64,000 nucleotides of DNA from Tulasnella sp. 424 (GCA_019633425.1 WSUB01000017.1:186001-250000), one strand, 5' to 3'. Shown: positions 48,667 through 59,301, counted from the first letter of the stretch. Translations and numbers: made by a program. The notes: generated by a model not told the origin, from the letters alone.

Positions 48667-49638
48667 ATGTCCAACCCAAGCCTGCTATACACTATCGTCG
48701 ACGCATTCACATCCACCCCATTTTCAGGCAACCCTGCATCTGTGATCATCCTCCCTTCCTCTCACCACTCCCTCCCATCCGAATCCCTCCTCCGAATTGC
48801 CGCCGAGTTTAACCTTAGCGAAACTGCGTTCCTAATCCCCCAGACTTCAGCCTCGCCCTCGACCCTTCGCTATGGCCTCCGCTGGTTCACACCCACAGTT
48901 GAGGTACCCTTGTGCGGACACGCGACGCTCGCTTCCGCCCGCGTGATCTTCTCCACCCCTGAGGGCCAGCAAGTGGATAAACTGGAATTCGAAACGCTTA
49001 GCGGCACGCTGATAGCGAGCAAAGTCCCCGGTGGCTCGGGTGGGATCGAGTTGGACTTCCCAGCTTCGGCGTTGGATGAACTCGCCAGTGCGGACGAATT
49101 GGCTCAGGTTTCAGAGGTGGTCAGCGGTGCGGCTGGAGGCGGCGTCAGCGTTAGAGGAGTTCGGAAAGCTGGGTTCTTCTTGCTCGTTGAAGTTGATCCG
49201 GGCTTTGATTTGGAGGGTGCAGCGGTGGATGCTAACCAATTTGTGAGTCGTGGCGTCTCTCTGAATGAGATAATTAAACGTTCTCAGGTCTAAGAGCATC
49301 CCCGCCACATTTTTTTCTTGATACAGCTTAAATTCCCATTCGACGCGATAATCCTCACCTCTTCTCGACCATCCTCATTTCGTCCTAATGCCCGGTTCAT
49401 CTCTCGAGTCTTCGGTCCCCGATCTGGCATAGCAGAAGACCCCGTGACGGGAGCCGCTCACTGCGTGCTCGCACCGTATTGGAGTCAAGTCCTCGACATC
49501 CCATCAGGTGCCGTCATCGAGGCTCGTCAAGCCAGTAAACGTGGCGGAGACCTGGATTTAATTTGGGAAAAGGAGAACGGAAGGGTCAGAATCCAAGGGA
49601 ATGCCGTCGTAACAATGCGCGGAGAGTTGTATCTCTGA
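48667..49638 (+). CDS. PhzF-family isomerase-like protein, copy 1
   Basis: Two exons (48667-49242, 49327-49638) give 295 aa, normal for the PhzF fold (two hot-dog-like diaminopimelate-epimerase domains). It opens YTIVDAFTSTPFSGNP, the family start. Active-site landmarks are NLSETAFL with Glu52 (equivalent to the catalytic Glu of PhzF), CGHATLAS with His85, and AEDPVTGAAH with Asp230. Family members are isomerases or unknown small-molecule enzymes; no phenazine pathway is seen here, so the substrate is unknown. It has its own TATA box. A 610-bp inverted-repeat element lies ~250 bp downstream. All key residues are intact, so it is probably active. Confidence 0.92.
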
Positions 49639-49889
49639 ACGCGAAAGGGAACCCCAAATCCCAAGAAGGAAAACGAAATGAAGACATGTTTTATGTAAAT
49701 CATTAAAAGGAATGTGATGTAATGTAACTGTTCTGGACGAGGTCTATATATGGGTGCGGAAGCCGAGAAGGGTTCGTTTTCGACTCTTGCCCTCATCACT
49801 TGGCAGCACTCGTCTTACCCCTACATCTCATTCAAAATAGCATAAAATGAGATTTAAGCCAGTATAACATAGTTTACGCAAACAAAAGA

Positions 49890-50499
49890 ACTATTATAAT
49901 GTATTTTACCGCCCGCGGGAGCGTGTCGTTGTCGATGCCGTAGTTCGGCACGTCAGGGTCCGTAGATCTCGGCCCAGCGACGCATCCTGCTGTACTAACC
50001 CTCCCCGAAAATTTCCGAGTCTATGGAAAGTGTTGATCTCATGACCCAACATCTTATCGGGGGTTTGACCGTAAGATCAAATTACAAATGGTGTTCATGT
50101 CAATGCCGCAACATCTCGTTGCTTCGCGCAGTTTGGCAGGTCAGATATATATGACTTAGCTCCATTTTCGAGGGCGAGTTCTGAGCGGTATATGAAATTT
50201 GACAACGGCTTGCTCTTTTCTATACATTCATCGGGTCGTGGCCCTCTCCGTGGGCCGCTCTCAACGTGTCTCCATGGTGTGGCCCAGGGATCGTGACACT
50301 TCAGCGCATGTAAGATCAGTGATTATGACAGAAAGAGCAACGGTACTGAAGAAAGAAATTTCAGCCGCAGAGATGCCGCCCGGCTTCCTTTACTGGTTCT
50401 GGAGGATTTGCCGCCGAAGTCCGAGGTGGACCCTAACGTGCCGAGCCAGGGCAACGACAACAAGACGCTACTGCAGGCGGTAAAGTACATTATAATAGT
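49890..50499. mobile_element. 610-bp non-autonomous TIR DNA element (MITE-like)
   Basis: Ends are inverted: 49890-49913 (actattataatgta...accgcc) is the reverse complement of 50476-50499 with one mismatch. Similarity continues inward with substitutions for ~85 bp on each side. No transposase ORF is present. It interrupts the PhzF spacer, which matches the other spacers up to ~49755 and again from ~50640. A clear target-site duplication was not identified. Confidence 0.7.
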
Positions 50500-51117
50500 C
50501 TGTTTTTGTGTGTGTGAGCTATGGAAACACTGGTTTACACATCATTTTATGCTATTTTGGATGAGATGTAGAGGCAGGACGAGTGAAGTGGATCAAGAGT
50601 CAAAATCGAATTCTTCCACGACCCTCCCAGCTTCCGCATATGGGGTCACCCGGACGACTCTTGCTCACCGATCTACACACTTGTACCAGCCGTACGGAGG
50701 CACGACATGATGACAAGGAAAAGACTTCTCGCAGAATGGCAACAGCTCGGCTCCATCCAGAGTAACATTTACCCCTGGGCGGTAATTTAGAAACGAGATA
50801 GACGAAACTATTGAAGATGAACAGGCCCAAGGTCGACGTTAAGCCTGCAAAGAAAGTGAGCTGGCGGGGGTTTGTCGGACGGACCCCTCACTATTGTCAC
50901 GGCGCTCGGCGTGCCTTTCCTTCCTTGACTCTCTCAGAAGAACAAAAACCTCCACTCGACCCACATGGTCTACTCGAAGCTGATTAAACCTGGTTAACGG
51001 CACTCCTCCAGAGTCATCTGGTGTTATTCTGACTATCTAAATTTCTCAACTGAGCTCAAAACCTCTTGGAACTGAACAGTTCAAAGAGCCATACCCCGCT
51101 GCTAACGAACCCCCACC

Positions 51118-52091
51118 ATGTCGAGCCCCAGCCTGCTATACACTGTTGTCAATGCTTTCACATCCACCCCATTCTCGGGCAATCCCGCATCCGTGATCAT
51201 CCTTCCTCCCTCTCACCACTCCCTCCCAACCGAATCCCTCCTCCAAATTGCCGCCGAATTCAACCTCAGCGAAACTGCGTTCCTTATCCCCCAGATTTCA
51301 ACCTCGCCCTCGACGCTTCGCTATGGCCTTCGCTGGTTCACGCCCACGGTTGAGGTACCCTTGTGTGGACACGCGACGCTCGCTTCCGCCCGCGTGATCT
51401 TCTCTACCCCCGAGGGGCAGCAAGTGGATAAACTGGAATTCGAAACGCTTAGCGGGACGCTGGTAGCGAGCAAAGTCCCCGGTGGCTCGGGTAAAATCGA
51501 GTTGGACTTGCCCGCTTCAGTGCTGGAGGAACTCGCCAGCGCGGAAGGATTGGCTCAAGTTTCGGAGGTGGTGAGCGCTGCCGCTGGGGGAGGTGTCAGC
51601 GTTAAAGGAGTTCGGAAAGCTGGATCTTTCTTGCTTATTGAAGTTGGTCCGGGCTTTGATTTGGAGGGTGCCGTGGTGGGTGTTAGTCAATTTGTGAGTC
51701 GTGGCGTCTCCCTGAATGAGATAATAAAACGTTCTCCGGTCTGAGAGCATCCCCACCGCATTTCTTTTCTTGGATACAGCTTAAACTCCCATTCCGGGCG
51801 ATAATCCTCACCTCTTCTCGACCGTCCTCATTTCGTCCCAACGCCCGCTTCATCTCTCGAATGTTCGCTCCCCGATCTGGAATAGCAGAAGACCCCGTAA
51901 CGGGAGCCGCTCACTGCGCGCTCGCACCGTATTGGAGTCAAGTCCTCGACATCCCATCAGGTGTCGTCATCGAAGCTCGTCAGGCTAGTAAACGTGGCGG
52001 AGACCTGGATTTAATATGGGAAAAGGAGAACGGAAGAGTCAGAATCCAAGGAAGTGCGGTTGTAACAATGCGGGGAGAGTTATATCTGTGA
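51118..52091 (+). CDS. PhzF-family isomerase-like protein, copy 2
   Basis: Two exons (51118-51693, 51780-52091) give 295 aa. It is very close to copy 1 through the coding region. Glu52 (NLSETAFL), His85 (CGHATLAS) and Asp230 (AEDPVTGAAH) are all intact. Differences include YTVVNAF at the N-terminus, LPFRA after the intron, and KAGSFLLIEVGPG instead of KAGFFLLVEVDPG. The upstream spacer is collinear with that of copy 1, but the TATA position reads TATCTAAA, so expression may be weaker or use another element. The enzyme is probably functional; substrate unknown. Confidence 0.92.
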
Positions 52092-52640
52092 ACGCGAAAG
52101 AGCACACTAAACGTCAAGAAGGAAATTGAAATGAGGATATGTTTATGTAAATCATTAAAAAGGAATGTGATATAATGTAATTGTTATGGAGGAGGTCTAT
52201 ATGCAGGGCCTCTGTTTATTGTTACTGAATCCGGGCGACTCTTGTGCATCGATCCACACACTTGCATGTACCAGCCGTACAGAGGCAGGATATGACGACA
52301 AGGAAAGACTTCTCGCAGAATGGTCCACTGCATCCCGAGTAACATTTACCCACTAAAACTGGGCGGTAATAAAAAAACGAGAGAAAGGAACTCTTGAACA
52401 TCGGCAGGCCAAAGGTGGACGTTAAGCCTGCAAGGGAAGGTGAGCTGGCGGGGGTTTGTTATCGACTTTGGTCGGATCCTCCCAACCCTTCCCTCGCTAT
52501 TGTCACGACGCTCGGCGTGCCTCTCAAGCTTCCCTGACTCTTTCAGAAGAACAGAAACCTCCACTCGACCCACATGGTCAACTGAAGCTGATTAACCTGG
52601 TTAACGGCATTCTTCAAGAGTCACCTAGTGTTACTCTGAC
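52092..52640. other. PhzF spacer 2-3
   Basis: The least disturbed spacer of the array (~630 bp between genes). It holds the conserved 3' block (gtaaatcattaaaa), the cacacacttg/accagccgtac block and the upstream promoter block. No insertion is seen. Confidence 0.6.
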
Positions 52641-52650
52641 TATATATAAT
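52641..52650 (+). promoter_or_regulatory. TATA box of PhzF copy 3
   Basis: TATATATAAT, ~80 nt before the ATG, aligned with the TATA box of copy 1. Confidence 0.6.
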
Positions 52651-52725
52651 TCTTAACTGAGCTCATAAAAGCCAGAAACCGAATTCAAAGTACGTCATAA
52701 CACCCCTTGCTACTAACGACCCTCC

Positions 52726-53694
52726 ATGTCCAACCCAAGCCTATTATACACCATCGTCGATGCTTTTACATCCACCCCATTCTCGGGCAACCCCGCATCC
52801 GTAATCATCCTGCCCCCTTCTCACCATTCCCTCCCAACCGAATCCCTCCTCCAAATCGCCGCCGAGTTCAACCTCAGCGAAACAGCGTTCCTAATCCCCA
52901 AGACTTCAACCTCACCCTCGACGCTTCGCTATGGCCTGCGCTGGTTCACGCCCGCAGTCGAAGTACCCTTATGCGGCCACGCGACGCTCGCTTCCGCTCG
53001 AGTGATCTTCTCCACCCCTGAGGGCCAGCAAGTGGATAAGCTGGAATTCGAAACGCTTAGCGGCACGCTGGTAGCGAGCAAAGTCCCCGGTGGCTCGGGT
53101 AAAATCGAGTTGGACTTCCCCGCTTCGGTGCTGGAGGAACTCGCCAGCGTGGACGAATTGGCCCAGGTCTCGGAGGTGGTCAGCGCTGCGGTTGGAGGAG
53201 GCGTCAGCGTTAGGGCAGTTCGGAACGCTGGGTTTTTCTTGCTTGTTGAAGTTGATCCAGGGTTTGATTTGGAAGGTGCTGTGGTGGATGCTAGTCAATT
53301 CGTAAGTCGTAAGCGTCTTCCCTGAATGAAGCGTTCTCCGGTCTGAGTTTTTTTTTTTGCCTCCCCTGCCCCTTGGATACAGCTTAAGCTCCGATTCGAT
53401 GCGATAATCGTCACCTCTTCTCGACCATCCTCATTTCGTCCCAATGCCCGCTTCATGTCTCGAATGTTCGCGCCCCGAGCTGGGGTAGCAGAAGATCCCG
53501 TGTGCGGGTCCGCTCATTGCGCGCTGGCACCGTATTGGAGTCAAGTCCTCGACATCCCACCGGGTGTCGTCATCGAAGTTCGTCAGGCTAGTAAACGTGG
53601 TGGGGACCTGGACGTAATTTGGGAAAAGGAGAGCGGAAAGGTTAGGATACAAGGGAGTGCGGTCGTGACGATGAGAGGGGAGTTGTATTTGTGA
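52726..53694 (+). CDS. PhzF-family isomerase-like protein, copy 3
   Basis: Two exons (52726-53301, 53383-53694) give 295 aa. Glu52 and His85 contexts are as in copies 1 and 2. The third motif is AEDPVCGSAH (V-C-G-S in place of V-T-G-A), a change shared in part with copy 4, which suggests that 3 and 4 are sister duplicates. After the intron it reads LKLRFDAIIVTSS. The donor is gtaagt rather than gtgagt. The promoter retains a TATA box. Catalytic residues are present, so it is probably active; whether the Cys change alters specificity cannot be told from sequence. Confidence 0.91.
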
Positions 53695-54296
53695 ACACGA
53701 AGGAACCCTAGATGCAAAGAACGACAATGGAATGAGGACGTGTTTTATGTAAATCATTAAAAGTAACAAAGTGACGTAATGTGGTTGTTAAGGCTCGAGG
53801 AGGTCTATATATGGGGCCTCTAGTTCTGGTACTGAATACGGACAACTCGTGTTACATCGATCCACACACTTGTATATACCAGCCGTACAGAGATGACGAA
53901 GGGGGGAAAAGAGACTTCTCGCAAAATGGCAACAGCTCCACTAACCCCCTAAAGCTGGGCGGTGATTTGGAAACGAGAGAGACCTGAACATCGACAGGCC
54001 AAAGTTGGACGCCAAGCCTGCAAGGGAAGCTGGTGAGCCCAGCTGGCTGGGGTTTGTTGTCGATTTGGTCAGATCCTCCCGACCCTTCTCTCGCTATTGT
54101 CACGGTGCTCGGCGTGCCTCTCAAGCTTGAATTCCTCGACTCTCTCAGAACAACAAAGACCTCCACTCGACCCACATGCTCGACTAAAGCTGATTACCAT
54201 GACTTGCATAAGTCTGTGCACCCCCCTCAAAATCGTCGTGTTTGCCCCACCTGCCTAAGAAAGAAACTCGATTCTAAGCCCGTAGCCCTCGGCTCT
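53695..54296. other. PhzF spacer 3-4, left part
   Basis: Conserved spacer sequence up to ~54195 (cactcgacccacatg, agctgatta), then non-array sequence that replaces the region holding the TATA box in copies 1 and 3. Confidence 0.55.
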
Positions 54297-54647
54297 ACAG
54301 AGGCCTGCAGAAAGGTTTGCGCCCCTTCCTCCCGCGGACGCTAGCCTCACCTTCCCAAACAGCCAAGATGGCCAAGGAGCACGCCACATTTGTCATACAA
54401 CCTTCCTACTCTAACTCATCCCATACCAGCCGGTTTTGTAACGGTTGCGTCTGTGGCGGTGGCTGGGCTGCTGTCTTCGGACGGCGAGGCTTGGCGTCCG
54501 CGGGATGAAGGGGGTGGAAACCTTTCCGCAAGCCTCTGTAACTCATCCCATGCCGGCGAATTTTGTAACGGTTGCGTAAGTAGAGGTGGCTTGGCGGCTA
54601 ACGTCCGCGGGAGGAAGGGGGTGCACATCTTTCCTGCAAGCCTTTGT
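54297..54647. mobile_element. Inverted-repeat insertion with duplicated right end, in promoter of PhzF copy 4
   Basis: The left end 54297-54346 (acagaggcctgcag...gcggacgctagcc) is a degenerate reverse complement of both ~54487-54539 and 54596-54647. The segment 54413-54539 and the segment 54540-54647 are direct copies (each starts aactcatcccat and holds ttttgtaacggttgcg), so the right end has been tandemly duplicated. There is no coding capacity. Just after it the array sequence resumes at agctcataaaagcc. Confidence 0.6.
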
Positions 54648-54720
54648 AAGCTCATAAAAGCCCAAGAGCGAGTTCAAAATACGTCGTACCACCGCTCCTT
54701 GCTGCTAACGAACCCCCGCC

Positions 54721-55692
54721 ATGTCCAACTCTAGCCTGCAATACACTATCGTCGATGCCTTCACATCCACCCCATTCTCGGGGCACCAAGCATCCGTAAT
54801 AATCCTACCCCCTTCCCACCATTCCCTCCCAACCGAATCCCTCCATCAAATCGCCGACGAGTTCAACCTCGGCGCAACTGCGTTCCTAATCCCGCAGGCT
54901 TCGACCTCACCCTCGACGCTTCGCTACGGCCTCCGATGGTTCGCGTTCGCAATCGAAATGCAGCTGTGCGGCCACGGGACGCTTGCTTCCGCCCGCGTGA
55001 TCTTCTCCACCCTCGAGGGCCAGCAAGTGGACAAGCTGGAATTCGAAACGCGTAGAGGCACGTTGGGAGCGAGGAAAGTCCCCGGTGGCTCGGGTAAAAT
55101 CGAGTTGGACTTCCCCGTTACGGCGTTGGAGGTGCTCGACAGCGCGGGTGAATTGGCTCAGGTTTCGGAGGCGGTCAGCGCCGCGGCTGGAGGAGGCGTC
55201 AGCGTTAGAGGAGTTCGTAAAGCTGGGTTGTTCTTGCTCGTTGAAGTTGATCCGGGCTTTGATTTGGAGGGTGCTGTGGTGGATGCTAGTCAGTTTGTGA
55301 GTTGTAACGTCTCCCTGAATGAGATATTGAAACGTTCTCCGGTCTGAGCCTGGTGCACCCCCGCGGCGTATTTTCTTTCTTTCATCCAGCTTAAACTCTC
55401 ACACGGGATGATAATCCTCACCTCTTCTCGACCATCCTCATTTCGTCCCAACGCCCGCTTCATGTCTCGAGTCTTCGTTGGCATAGAAGAAGACTCCGCG
55501 TGCGGATCCGCTCACTGCGCGCTTGCACCGTATTGGAGCCAAGTCCTCGACATCCCACCGGGTGAGGTCATCGAAGTTCGTCAGGCTAGCAAACGTGGTG
55601 GAGACCTGGATTTAATATGGGAAAAGGAGAACGGAAGGGTCAGAATCCAAGGGAGTGCGGTCGTGACGATGAGGGGGGAGTTGTATTTGTGA
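54721..55692 (+). CDS. PhzF-family protein, copy 4, with altered active site
   Basis: Two exons (54721-55296, 55390-55692) give 292 aa with an open frame. Several otherwise invariant positions have changed: FSGHQAS for FSGNPAS, NLGATAFL for NLSETAFL (catalytic Glu52 becomes Ala by GAA to GCA), MQLCGHGTL for VPLCGHATL, and EEDSACGSAH for AEDPVTGAAH, together with a 9-nt deletion just before that motif. His85 and the motif Asp remain. It is probably catalytically inactive or changed in function although not frameshifted. Its core promoter is replaced by an inverted-repeat insertion. Confidence 0.82.
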
Positions 55693-55771
55693 ACGCGATG
55701 GAACCCCAGATGCAAAGAACGACAATGGAATGAGGACATGTTTTATGTAAAGTAATGTAATTGCTAAGGAG

Positions 55772-56343
55772 TATGACGTTATTTTTCACGGGAAAATCCA
55801 ATCCTACAACCTAATGTTAGTACCAACGCGCCAATCGTAGTACTTTGTTTGCGATCCGACGAATTTCAAGGGTCTCTCGGCCGCCCTCCGAAAGTCGAGC
55901 TAAAGCGGGCACTTAATTCGCCTCATACACTACAGTATATTGCGTTGGGAGACATTTGGGAGTCGCTCCAGGGCAAGGAGGACCGGTAGCCTTAGTAAGA
56001 GACCGTGCTGATGGTGGAAGCCCTAACATCCATTCCTCAAGATTGGACCATTGCCCGGCGCATCCACACCAGGGTCTTGAGCGGTGGGCGGGCGTTTCCC
56101 CAGCACGTGTTGGCCTCCCAATGTCACCAATGCATTAGATAATATGCGGCGAACAACTTCAAGTTTCCCATCTATGGTGGTATTTGCTTGAGATGGGTGC
56201 CGGTTATCTGACAAGCAGCCAATGAGGGAAAGGAAGAGGGTCCAAGGGGAACCTGATTGTAGGACTTGCGTGTAGGATATGGATTTGCACCGTGCACACC
56301 GAAGGCATTTTAGAGTGAATATTCGGTGAAAAATGCAGTCATA
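55772..56343. mobile_element. Probable 572-bp TIR element downstream of PhzF copy 4
   Basis: The left end tatgacgttatttttcac and the right end gtgaaaaatgcagtcata are imperfect inverted repeats (TATGAC...ATTTTTCAC). Flanks aaggag and aagggg resemble a short target-site duplication. It interrupts array spacer sequence that ends at ~55770 and resumes at ~56344 (cggtctgtatatgggcctc). No ORF with a domain is present. Confidence 0.5.
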
Positions 56344-56496
56344 AAGGGGGCGGTCTGTATATGGGCCTCTGGCTCTCGGTCCTGAGTACGGACAACTCGG
56401 GTCCACGCGCTCATACGAGACGGCACGGTATGACTAAATGAAAAAGAAAAAACCTTTTCGCGTGACGACACGAGCAGCTCCAAAAGCAAAAGTAAG

Positions 56497-56587
56497 CGAC
56501 CCAGGCAGGGATCGAACCTGCGACATTTGGTTATCAGATCAACGAAAGGATCGAAGACCAACATGCTAGCCACTACATCACTAGGCC
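56497..56587 (-). tRNA. tRNA-Arg (anticodon TCG) with 18-nt intron
   Basis: Minus strand, 91 nt. Acceptor GGCCTAG pairs with CTGGGTC (two wobble pairs). The D arm ATGT/GCAT has loop AGTGGCTA. Anticodon stem TTGGT/ACCAA has loop CT-TCG-A/A, with an intron of 18 nt after position 37. The variable loop is 5 nt. The T arm is GCAGG-TTCGATC-CCTGC. The B box GGTTCGATCCC is perfect. The mature length is 73 nt before CCA. The anticodon depends on the standard intron position. Confidence 0.85.
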
Positions 56588-56690
56588 ACGATGGAGGAAG
56601 TGTCGTGCTGGATACAGACCTAAGCAGAGCATTTACTCAGCTTTATTCCCATGGATCCTGGGCGGTATAGACCCTTCTGAGAGAGACCAG

Positions 56691-59301
56691 ATAACCTCTG
56701 ACAGCAAAGAGCGAGGCTATCCAAGGCTCCTCCTCCTATTCCCTTCGGTCATTTCCGAGGTTCGGCATAAGCTTGAGCGTTGGATTTCGATCCGCCGATG
56801 ACCCCTCAGTTTCTGATTAAAATTCCTTTCGACGAACGCAGTAATGCGGTCCTGTCACTGGTTGTTCTAACCTGGAAAAGGAATCATATCGACCTCCGGG
56901 AACTTATCTGCTTCCTCTGCGTCATGGAATTAGCGCCGCGCGTTTTTCGAACACAAGCTTAACTGAAAACCCGAGCTCAGTTGCGAGGGACTTTAGAAAC
57001 CCAATTGATTCACGCATTATTCGAGAGAGAAGGAGGGACCTAGACCGATACTGCAAATCCCGTCAAGAGTAGAGGTAAGAGCTAAGCTTAAAGTGTGGGT
57101 TGTGTGGCTATGTCCAAAGGGGGGGGGAGAGGGAAAGCCAATAGCAAAAAAGGACAGGGTGGGTCCGGAACCAGCTATTACAACCCATCTCAACTGCCAA
57201 AAAGAAGCGTAACAAGGAAGGAAGGTTTAAAATCATCGTGCAGTTTAATTGGGTAGATTCAATTGAGGGTGAGAGACGGAGGTTCGTTACCGCCAGACAA
57301 GAGTCGAGACTGGTGTTCTGGTGGCTGTTACCGCCCACCTCCCCTCTCTGGTCTTTGGCCGGCGGGAACCAGGACGGGGGGGGGGGTGGAGGGGTAGGCG
57401 CCGTCCCGATGCGGGAGACCGTACGAAGAAATTAGGATGGGAGATTAGTATCATTAATTGTCCTCGCGATAGCGCCGATATCCGGCTTCACCCTCCCGAC
57501 TCGAGGGGGATTGCATCTCCGAGATTAAAAGTCTTTTCCCCCCTCCTCCGCGAGAGAGAGTGGATCGTGGGTGAAGCGCGAGGGAGAAATGTATGGGAAG
57601 CGATCTGCGAAGCCTGCAACGATGGGGTAGGGAAAAAGGAACGGTGCACAGCTTACCCCCCACCCCCCTCCCCCCATTATTCCCAAAACGGCAAGTGCGC
57701 CGATCGATAGCGGTAAAATTCGGTTTTACGGTCCTCGAGGCTTCATCAGCATTTTCTGGCAGCAGGGGGGCAAACGCAAAGATCCGAAATATCATATAGT
57801 ACTTGAGTAAGAGAGAGTAGTGTACACCGCGTGCAAGGCAAAATAGAAGCCCGTTGGTTTTGAGCTTCTCAGCAAAAAAAAAAGGCCTTCCGTACTTGGT
57901 CGGGTTCGCGTTCAGTTCCCGGAACGCCGGTCAGGGAGAGCCACTCTGAGAGGTTCCGACTTCTCGGGTTGGGGGGTCAAAATCCACTCTTCCATCTCGC
58001 TTTCGCGCCAACCAGAACGTGTACGATTTTCCACTGGAGAACGATGGAGTGGGTGGATTCATCTTACGGGTCTGACGGGCTCCTCGTCGTTGGGTTGCAG
58101 CGTGTCTCATTATTCATTATCGAACTTTCAAGAGCCGGTGGGTTTTGTGTGGTTTACATAGGAGTGGGGGAAAGCGGTCGGAAGGATCGGATGCCGTTGA
58201 CGCGCCGCTAGGGTTAAGAGAATCCGGGGTTTATGTGTGGCGCGCCATCGTCGAGCGTTAGAGTCGGGTCGTGTGAGTCGGTGGAAAGGGCTAAGGGGAA
58301 TCGGTGGCGGCAACCAACTTGACTTTATCGTGCAGCGTCGGTGTCTCAAGGAGAAGGAGGTACTTGCCGGACATTTGGGGATCAAAAAACGCATCGGTCG
58401 AAGGAGGTTCGGGCATTCGGGAGTCAAGTTGCAACGACAGGTATGATCCGGTGTTCTTGATGTACGGCACGTTCGGAGCGCGGAGCGATTTGGAAGGTTC
58501 GAGTAGTGGAACCCGCAGTTGGGGCAGAGGAAGCAAATTTTTTTATTGGAATCCAGCTGACTGAGTCTTATTTTGCGGAGGGTTGGGGGACTCAACGTAA
58601 ACGAATCAGTTATCAGGTTTCAACGGATGGAGAGATCCGGTTCCTCCGAAACAATCCCAAAACAAGACAACTGTCGACCGATGGCGGGTGATTGACTCGC
58701 AGCTTCAGTGGTAGAGGGTTCTGTACAAGTAAGCTGGGTGTGTGGGTGTGTGTTCTTCGGCTCGGCGCGGGTGGGTGGAAATAAAAAAAATGATGTATGT
58801 GTTTGTAGATATCGCTATCTGAATCATCGCATTGGTTCCACTGATGACTATCCGGTACATCCCCATTGCTTCGGCGGCGGATCATCAGTCGGGAGGGGAA
58901 TCCGGTGTTGGCATGGGGAGAGTGGGTTTTTATATGCGAGGGCATGGGTACGAGTCAAAGCGTTGACATGTGAGCGTGTGGGGGGTACGGGCAAGAAGAA
59001 GGCGCCCAGAGTCGGGAATTGGGATCGAATTTACAGGAGGAAATGGATCTAATGGTTTAGCATCGAAACGTGTGGGATCTATCGCGTTAACCCTCTGTCC
59101 TATCGATCTAACCTCCTACCTGGCCTCCAACACCAGGTCCCACACCGCATCGCAATCCACCAAATTTTAGTCGCGCCCTACCCCGACTTATTAAACCCTT
59201 CCCTCCCCGAATCTCAACCTCTCATCTTCACCTCACTTGCTCTCCTTAGCCCTCCCTCGTCTCCCTAAACACGTCTTTAGTACGTCCTCTCGTCTAGTGG
59301 T
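56691..59301. other. Gene-free interval, 2.6 kb
   Basis: Contains homopolymer runs (10 G at ~57119, 9-10 G at ~57377, 10 A at ~57874) and overlapping short ORFs without domains. On the minus strand a GCATATAAAAACCC box at ~58930 precedes weak ORFs I could not join into a convincing gene. The right end is the promoter/leader of the bZIP gene. Confidence 0.5.

Larger units (their letters stand above)
48254..56690 (+). repeat. Tandem PhzF gene array with shared spacers
   Basis: Four gene units, each made of a ~400-bp upstream spacer, a 576-nt exon, a short intron and a 303-312-nt exon. Shared spacer landmarks are the cacacacttg...accagccgtac block, cttctcgca(g/a)aatgg, ctgggcggtaat, cactcgacccacatg and agctgatta. 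A fifth spacer fragment without a gene follows copy 4 (~56325-56690) and is split by the tRNA. Unit starts are spaced ~2.45, 1.61 and 2.0 kb apart; the differences come from insertions. Confidence 0.88.

Noticed and set aside
48254..56690. Repeats considered as a CRISPR array or biosynthetic cluster
   Set aside because: The repeat units are kilobase-sized gene duplications in a eukaryote, and no synthase, transporter or regulator typical of a cluster lies within the array.
58128..58946. Possible minus-strand gene after a GCATATAAAAACCC box at ~58930
   Set aside because: Candidate exons (ORFs at 58291-58536, 58128-58595 and 58613-58945) could not be joined in phase into a recognisable protein.
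59285..59300. A-box-like tcgtctagtggta
   Set aside because: No B box or cloverleaf follows; the bases belong to the bZIP leader.
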